Below are positions 7,084 through 10,514 of a stretch of DNA of 10,514 nt, piece by piece. The stretch lies in the NCBI GenBank assembly GCA_014377905.1, contig JACMOQ010000369.1, positions 1 to 10,514 on the forward strand, read 5' to 3'. Origin of the DNA: Acetobacteraceae bacterium. GTDB lineage: Bacteria; Pseudomonadota; Alphaproteobacteria; Acetobacterales; Acetobacteraceae. Each line of letters begins with the position of its first letter. Position 1 is the stretch's first letter. A model generated the notes under the pieces. It was not told where the DNA came from, made no database searches, and saw only the letters and a program-made list of their open reading frames with translations. Both the position numbers and the translations under genes were made by a program.

Positions 7084-7950
7084 TTACCGCTTCGCAGCGC
7101 GCTTGGCATGCCACGCATCCATGAGTTGCAAAATTGTCGCCGAGGTTTCTTCAATCGATCGACGGGTGACATCGATCATCGGCCACCCCCGCGCCGCGCA
7201 TAATCGCTTGGCCCACAGCAATTCAGCCCGCACCGCTTCCTGATCGACATAGTCGGTTGTACCACCGCGAGATGTTTCTGGGCTGCCAGTGGCAATCATC
7301 CGCAGTCGGTTGCGGCGGATTTCGATGAGTGCATTGGCATCAATCGACAGCCCAACCACCGGGCAGTGGGGTGCTTCAAGCCCAGGCGGTTCCGGCGTGC
7401 CAGGCACCAGCGGAATATTGGCAGCTTTGATGCCGCGGTTGGCGAGATAGAAGGATGTCGGGGTTTTCGATGATCGCGAGACCCCAACAAGCACCACATC
7501 GGCTTCGGCAAGTCCGGCCTGCGCCTGGCCATCGTCATGGGCCAGAATGTAGTGCATCGCATCAATGCGTTTGAAATAGGCGGCATCAAGCACATATTGC
7601 CGACCGGGCCGCGCCGTCGCCTGATGACCGAACTGTTGTTGCAGCATCCCGAGCACCGGATCGAGCACGTGGATGACAGGCAGGTTTAACCGCATAGCGG
7701 CCTCGTCCAGTTCCCCTCGCATCCCAGCTTCGACGAGCGTTGACAGGATCGGGCCAGGCTCCGCCTCGACGCCATCGATCACCCGATGCAGCTGGAATCG
7801 GGTGCGGATCAGGCTCCAGCGGTGATGGACAATGCGACCTTCTTCCTTGCCCTCCTCAAACTGCGCCAAAGTGGCACGCAGGATGGAGTTCAGTGTTTCA
7901 CCGGTCGCGTCGGAGACAAGATGCAGATGCAAGCTTTGTGCGTCAGTCAT
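7084..7950 (-). CDS. DUF299 bifunctional kinase/pyrophosphorylase, PEP synthase or pyruvate-phosphate dikinase regulatory protein
   Basis: This family switches PEP synthase (PSRP type) or pyruvate,phosphate dikinase (PDRP type) off by ADP-dependent phosphorylation of a Thr and on by Pi-dependent dephosphorylation. The protein has 288 residues, typical of the family. The N-terminal block HLHLVSDATGETLNSIL (8-24), the nucleotide P-loop GVSRSSKTP (156-164) followed by SFYLANRGIKAANIPLVP, and the C-terminal WPMIDVTRRSIEETSATIL (256-274) are diagnostic. Which dikinase it controls is not shown by the sequence; many alphaproteobacteria use pyruvate,phosphate dikinase. The ATG at 7948-7950 fits the family start. 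An in-frame ATG at 8029-8031 would add 27 Pro-rich residues without homology and would run into the putative origin, so it is rejected. Neither start has a clear ribosome site. It is divergent from hemE across the putative replication origin, as the homologous gene is in Caulobacter and Rickettsia. Confidence 0.92.
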   Translation of the reverse strand: MTDAQSLHLHLVSDATGETLNSILRATLAQFEEGKEEGRIVHHRWSLIRTRFQLHRVIDGVEAEPGPILSTLVEAGMRGELDEAAMRLNLPVIHVLDPVLGMLQQQFGHQATARPGRQYVLDAAYFKRIDAMHYILAHDDGQAQAGLAEADVVLVGVSRSSKTPTSFYLANRGIKAANIPLVPGTPEPPGLEAPHCPVVGLSIDANALIEIRRNRLRMIATGSPETSRGGTTDYVDQEAVRAELLWAKRLCAARGWPMIDVTRRSIEETSATILQLMDAWHAKRAAKR

Positions 7951-7981
7951 CGGCGGGGGATTACGGGGATAAGGGACGAAA

Positions 7982-7990
7982 TCATACACA
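7982..7990 (+). promoter_or_regulatory. Candidate DnaA box (weak)
   Basis: TCATACACA differs from TTATNCACA only at the second base. It counts mainly because of its position in the putative origin. Confidence 0.35.
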
Positions 7991-8128
7991 GGGTTCCAGA
8001 CAGGACTGGGCAAGCGGGGATAAGTCGCCATGTTGCGCGAACAGGGATGCTTTTACGAGGGTCTGCGGCGGATCTGGGCATGATTTGCAATTTAGGTTGG
8101 GGATCAGACGGCTAGGGCCCGCAACGCA

Positions 8129-8137
8129 TGTGGACAA
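8129..8137 (-). promoter_or_regulatory. Candidate DnaA box
   Basis: The minus strand reads TTGTCCACA, one base from TTATCCACA, with the TCCACA core intact. It lies in opposite orientation to the box at 8172. Confidence 0.5.
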
Positions 8138-8171
8138 GCCCGAGATAACTGGCCAAAGCCGGGGTACCTCG

Positions 8172-8180
8172 CTATCCACA
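8172..8180 (+). promoter_or_regulatory. Candidate DnaA box
   Basis: CTATCCACA differs from TTATCCACA only at the first base. It is the best DnaA-box match in the gap and lies 20 bases left of the AT-rich stretch at 8201-8226. Confidence 0.55.
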
Positions 8181-8197
8181 GGCCCATCTACCCCTAC

Positions 8198-8211
8198 ATC
8201 CTTTTAAGGAT
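8198..8211. repeat. Short inverted repeat ATCCTT-TT-AAGGAT in the putative origin / hemE leader
   Basis: Two perfect 6-base arms are separated by TT, at the left edge of the AT-rich segment and 33 bases before the hemE ATG. It could be an operator for a dimeric regulator of hemE or part of the origin's unwinding region. It is too short and has too small a loop to be a good terminator. Confidence 0.4.
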
Positions 8212-8244
8212 TCTATCTTTCTTGAAGAAGGCGTTGGCGATCCG

Positions 8245-9261
8245 ATGACAAAAGCCGTTTTGCAGGTGCTTGCTGGGGAGGCTGTGTGGCCGCCGCCGAT
8301 CTGGATGTTGCGCCAGGCCGGGCGCTACTTGCCGGAGTATCGTGCGATCCGGGCGCAATGCCGGGATTTCATCGATCTGGCGACCAGCCCGTGGAAGGCT
8401 GCCGAGGTAACCTTGCAGCCGGTGCGGCGTTTTGGCATGGACGCGGCGATCCTGTTCAGCGACATCCTGATGGTGCCATGGGCGCTGGGGCAGGGGCTGC
8501 GGTTTTCCGAAGGCGAAGGCCCCCAACTCCCGCCGATCCGCGATGCGGCCGGTGTGGATGCGCTGGATCTGTCCAAAGTGGACGCGGCCATCCAACCGAT
8601 CCTGGAAACTGTCCGCAAAGTGGCGGCCGATGTTGGCGCGGCTACTTTGATAGGCTTTGCCGGCAGCCCGTTTACGGTTGCGTGCTACATGGTGGAAGGG
8701 CACGGATCGAAGGAGTTTGGTGCTGTGCGCGCAATGGCGCACGGTGATCCCGCGTTGTTCATGCGGCTGATAGGCATTATTGAGGCGGCGACGATCACCT
8801 ATCTATCTGCCCAGATTTGCGCCGGCGCTGAGGCGGTCATGCTGTTCGACAGTTGGTCCGGGATCCTGCCGCCGCGTTTGTTCCGCGAATTTGTGATTTT
8901 GCCCACTGCCCGGATTGTTGCGGCCCTCAGGCTTAAGCACCCCGATATTCCAGTGATCGGTTTTCCCCGCCTCGCTGGTCTGATGGTTGGGGAGTATGCT
9001 GTCCAAACTGGGGTACAGGCGGTGCACCTCGATACGGCAATGGATCCCGCATCGGTGCACCTGCCAGCTGGGGTGGCGGTGCAGGGTAATCTCGACCCAA
9101 TGGCTTTGTTAACTGGTGGCGCGGCGATGGCTGTTGAAACCGCCGGGATTCTGGCCGCGCGCCGTGGCCTTCTCCATATCTTTAACCTTGGTCATGGCAT
9201 TATCAAGGAAACCCCGCCGGAACATGTTGCGGCATTGGTTGCCCAGGTGCGCGCCGCATGA
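8245..9261 (+). CDS. hemE: Uroporphyrinogen decarboxylase
   Basis: HemE removes four carboxyl groups from uroporphyrinogen III to give coproporphyrinogen III in haem and (bacterio)chlorophyll synthesis; it is a cofactor-free cytoplasmic homodimer. The protein has 338 residues, a usual length. Signature 1 is MLRQAGRYLPEYR (21-33, with the substrate Arg at 23), then FSDIL with the key Asp at 73. Signature 2 is GFAGSPFTVACYMVEG (137-152). FDSWSG (201-206) and HIFNLGHGI (311-319, with the conserved His at 317) complete the active site. The ATG at 8245 fits the family start MTKAVLQVL; the nearest purine-rich element, GAAGAAGG at 8224-8231, is somewhat distant (13 bases). Its stop overlaps the hemH start as ATGA, which indicates translational coupling. 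Its promoter probably lies in the putative origin, as in Caulobacter. Confidence 0.97.
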   Translation: MTKAVLQVLAGEAVWPPPIWMLRQAGRYLPEYRAIRAQCRDFIDLATSPWKAAEVTLQPVRRFGMDAAILFSDILMVPWALGQGLRFSEGEGPQLPPIRDAAGVDALDLSKVDAAIQPILETVRKVAADVGAATLIGFAGSPFTVACYMVEGHGSKEFGAVRAMAHGDPALFMRLIGIIEAATITYLSAQICAGAEAVMLFDSWSGILPPRLFREFVILPTARIVAALRLKHPDIPVIGFPRLAGLMVGEYAVQTGVQAVHLDTAMDPASVHLPAGVAVQGNLDPMALLTGGAAMAVETAGILAARRGLLHIFNLGHGIIKETPPEHVAALVAQVRAA

Positions 9262-10313
9262 GCCGGATCGCCATCGTTCTATTTAATCTTGGCGGTCCCA
9301 GTGGCCCTGAGGCTATCAAGCCGTTCCTTCTTAATCTGTTCCGCGATCCGGCCATCTTGCGCGTGCCATCTTTTGTGCGTCCGCTTCTTGCCCGATACAT
9401 CGCCAGCGCGCGGGTCAAGCCGGCGACTGAAATCTATGCGCTGATGGGGGGGAAATCCCCGCTGCTCGACCTTACCAACGCCCAGGCGCGCGCGTTGGAA
9501 GCTGAATTGCCGGAGCTTGAGGTAAAATGCTTCGTAGCGATGCGCTACTGGCATCCGTTTGCAGCCCAAACAGTGAAAGAGGTTCGCGACTGGAACCCGG
9601 ATGAGATCGTTTTGCTGCCGCTCTATCCCCAATTTTCAACTACCACGACCGGCAGCTCGCTGACCGATTGGCGGGAAGCTGCTGCCAAGGCAGGTCTTGC
9701 TAAACCGGTTATCAGCGTGTGTTGCTACCACAATGATCCAGGTTTCGTGTCCGCAATAGCTGGGCTGGTGCGTCGCAGTTATGATGCCGCACGTGCCGAG
9801 GTTTCACGTGAAACCGGTTTGCGAATCCTGTTTTCCGCCCATGGTCTGCCCGAGGTGATCATCAAACGTGGTGATCCCTATCAAGCGCAGATTGAGAGTA
9901 CTGTGGCATCGGTTGTTGCAGCCCTCGCCATCGACGGCCTGGATTACGCGGTTTGCTATCAGTCGCGCGCCACGCCGCAAGTCTGGATTGGGCCATCAAC
10001 GGATTCCGAGGTTGAGCGCGCCGGACATGACAAGGTGGCCTTGCTGGTGGTGCCGATCGCGTTTGTGTCCGACCACTCCGAGACTTTGGTCGAGTTGGAT
10101 ATGGAATATCGTGAACTGGCGCATAAATCGGGCGTTCCCGCCTATTTCCGAACACCAGCAGCGAACTCGGATGCTGGGTTCATTACAGCACTTGCCAACT
10201 TGGTAAGGGCAGCGCGCGCGCATGGTCCAGGCCTGTGTAACCTGGCGGTGCGCGGAATTTGCCCGTCCGCCAATAGCGACTGCCCGTGGCAAAAAGCTGG
10301 GGCAACGCCATGA
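9258..10313 (+). CDS. hemH: Ferrochelatase
   Basis: HemH inserts Fe2+ into protoporphyrin IX (or into coproporphyrin III in other lineages), the last step of haem synthesis. The protein has 351 residues. It starts with VLFNLGGPSGPEAI (7-20), followed by LFRDPAI and GGKSPL (64-69). Tyr-rich PLYPQFSTTTTGS is at 121-133. The catalytic His is H195 in LFSAHGLPE (191-199), and the acidic partner E275 lies in SDHSETLVELD (271-281). A C-terminal extension has three cysteines, C327, C335 and C342 (LCNLAVRGICPSANSDCPW), which suggests the [2Fe-2S] cluster known in Caulobacter and animal ferrochelatases; a fourth Cys would be needed elsewhere (candidates C91, C155, C156, C233). The start overlaps the hemE stop (ATGA) and the stop overlaps the next start (ATGA). 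Codons for residues 181-186 contain a perfect parS-like palindrome. Confidence 0.96.
   Translation: MSRIAIVLFNLGGPSGPEAIKPFLLNLFRDPAILRVPSFVRPLLARYIASARVKPATEIYALMGGKSPLLDLTNAQARALEAELPELEVKCFVAMRYWHPFAAQTVKEVRDWNPDEIVLLPLYPQFSTTTTGSSLTDWREAAAKAGLAKPVISVCCYHNDPGFVSAIAGLVRRSYDAARAEVSRETGLRILFSAHGLPEVIIKRGDPYQAQIESTVASVVAALAIDGLDYAVCYQSRATPQVWIGPSTDSEVERAGHDKVALLVVPIAFVSDHSETLVELDMEYRELAHKSGVPAYFRTPAANSDAGFITALANLVRAARAHGPGLCNLAVRGICPSANSDCPWQKAGATP
9800..9815. promoter_or_regulatory. Putative parS centromere site (ParB-binding palindrome) inside hemH
   Basis: GGTTTCACGTGAAACC is a perfect 16-base palindrome. Its inner 14 bases GTTTCACGTGAAAC are the conserved core of bacterial chromosomal parS (consensus TGTTTCACGTGAAACA); only the outermost pair differs (G/C for T/A). 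Such sites are bound by ParB, which spreads and directs origin segregation and SMC loading. They cluster near the origin and often lie inside genes. This copy is about 1.6 kb from the putative origin. The sequence encodes E-V-S-R-E-T, so it is compatible with ferrochelatase coding. Confidence 0.82.
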
Positions 10314-10514
10314 CAGCTCTGGCAATGATGCGGGCGCGCACAACCAAACTGCGGCTGGTGATTTTCGACTGCGACGGTGTGCTGGTGAACAGCGAACCGG
10401 TAGCCAATCGCGTGGTCGCTGAAATGCTGACTGCCGAAGGGTGGGCAATGACCCCGCATGAAGCCGATCGGCGTTTCCTTGGGATGAGTTTCCCCGACAT
10501 TGTGCCTGTGGTCG
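10310..10514 (+). CDS. HAD-superfamily hydrolase, N-terminal part (runs off the window)
   Basis: The first 68 residues are visible. The segment LRLVIFDCDGVLVNSEP (14-30) is the HAD motif I of the beta-phosphoglucomutase/phosphoglycolate phosphatase-like subfamily, with nucleophile D20 and acid/base D22. The helical cap begins with VANRVVAEMLTAEGW and continues EADRRFLGMSFPDI, as in this group. The substrate cannot be assigned from this part. Its ATG overlaps the hemH stop as ATGA, so it is the third gene of the hemE-hemH run and probably translationally coupled. ATGs at codons 6 and 7 are alternative starts, but the overlap favours the first. Confidence 0.82.
   Translation, partial: MTALAMMRARTTKLRLVIFDCDGVLVNSEPVANRVVAEMLTAEGWAMTPHEADRRFLGMSFPDIVPVV

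Larger units (their letters stand above)
7951..8244. other. Putative chromosomal replication origin (oriC/Cori-like) between the DUF299 gene and hemE
   Basis: This 294-base stretch has no credible gene. It separates the leftward DUF299 gene from rightward hemE, which is the place of the Caulobacter origin (overlapping the hemE promoter) and a conserved cluster in Rickettsia. Within it are CTATCCACA (8172-8180, plus), TTGTCCACA (8129-8137, minus) and TCATACACA (7982-7990, plus), each one mismatch from the DnaA box TTATNCACA. There are also two weaker TTATCCCCG copies on the minus strand (7964-7972, 8015-8023). Bases 8201-8226 are 19/26 A+T, the most AT-rich segment of the gap, and could be the unwinding site or the hemE promoter. 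A single GANTC (GATTC, 8209-8213) is present. No clear CtrA site (TTAA-N7-TTAA) was found. Origin function is an inference from position and motifs. Confidence 0.62.

Noticed and set aside
7900..7912. TGTTTCAC half of a parS site in the DUF299 gene
   Set aside because: The other half does not match (CGGTC follows), and the bases encode the conserved family motif GETL.
7951..8031. N-terminal extension of the DUF299 protein to the ATG at 8029-8031
   Set aside because: The extra 27 residues are Pro-rich and lack homology, no ribosome site precedes that ATG, and the family start MTDAQSLHLHLVSDATGET begins at 7950.

Overview
The window reads as a chromosomal segment of an alphaproteobacterium, possibly a Rhodospirillales-like lineage. 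It is GC-rich and densely coded, and the genes are household genes. The strongest taxonomic clue is the arrangement hemE / DUF299 dikinase-regulator / maf, which flanks the chromosome replication origin in Caulobacter and Rickettsia. I cannot name a genus.

Left part (1-1814): the 3' half of typA/bipA on the plus strand, a 266-base gap carrying a dispersed CGTCATTGCG...GAAGCAATCC repeat, then a complete gamma-class carbonic anhydrase-like gene on the plus strand. Middle part (1815-6412): a 1131-residue single-chain acyl-CoA carboxylase on the minus strand (biotin carboxylase, biotin carrier and carboxyltransferase in one polypeptide), divergent from an M19 (renal-type) dipeptidase on the plus strand. 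Right part (6431-10514): maf (YceF subtype) and a DUF299 kinase/pyrophosphorylase on the minus strand. A 294-base non-coding stretch follows. To its right is a rightward, translationally overlapping set: hemE, hemH and the first 68 residues of a HAD-superfamily hydrolase.

The most informative content is chromosomal architecture rather than a new enzyme system. The non-coding stretch 7951-8244 lies between the DUF299 gene and hemE, which matches the Caulobacter origin, and it holds several DnaA-box-like 9-mers and an AT-rich segment with a small inverted repeat. About 1.6 kb to the right, inside hemH, is a perfect 16-base palindrome GGTTTCACGTGAAACC. It contains the complete 14-base core of the ParB-binding site parS. 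The two signals independently suggest that this window is the origin/centromere region of the main chromosome.

Functionally, hemE and hemH supply an intermediate and the final step of haem synthesis. The single-chain carboxylase belongs to acyl-CoA metabolism. The DUF299 protein tunes the pyruvate/PEP dikinase or synthetase, and Maf cleans up non-canonical nucleotides. Nothing in the window looks like a phage, insertion sequence, CRISPR array, defence system or secondary-metabolite cluster.
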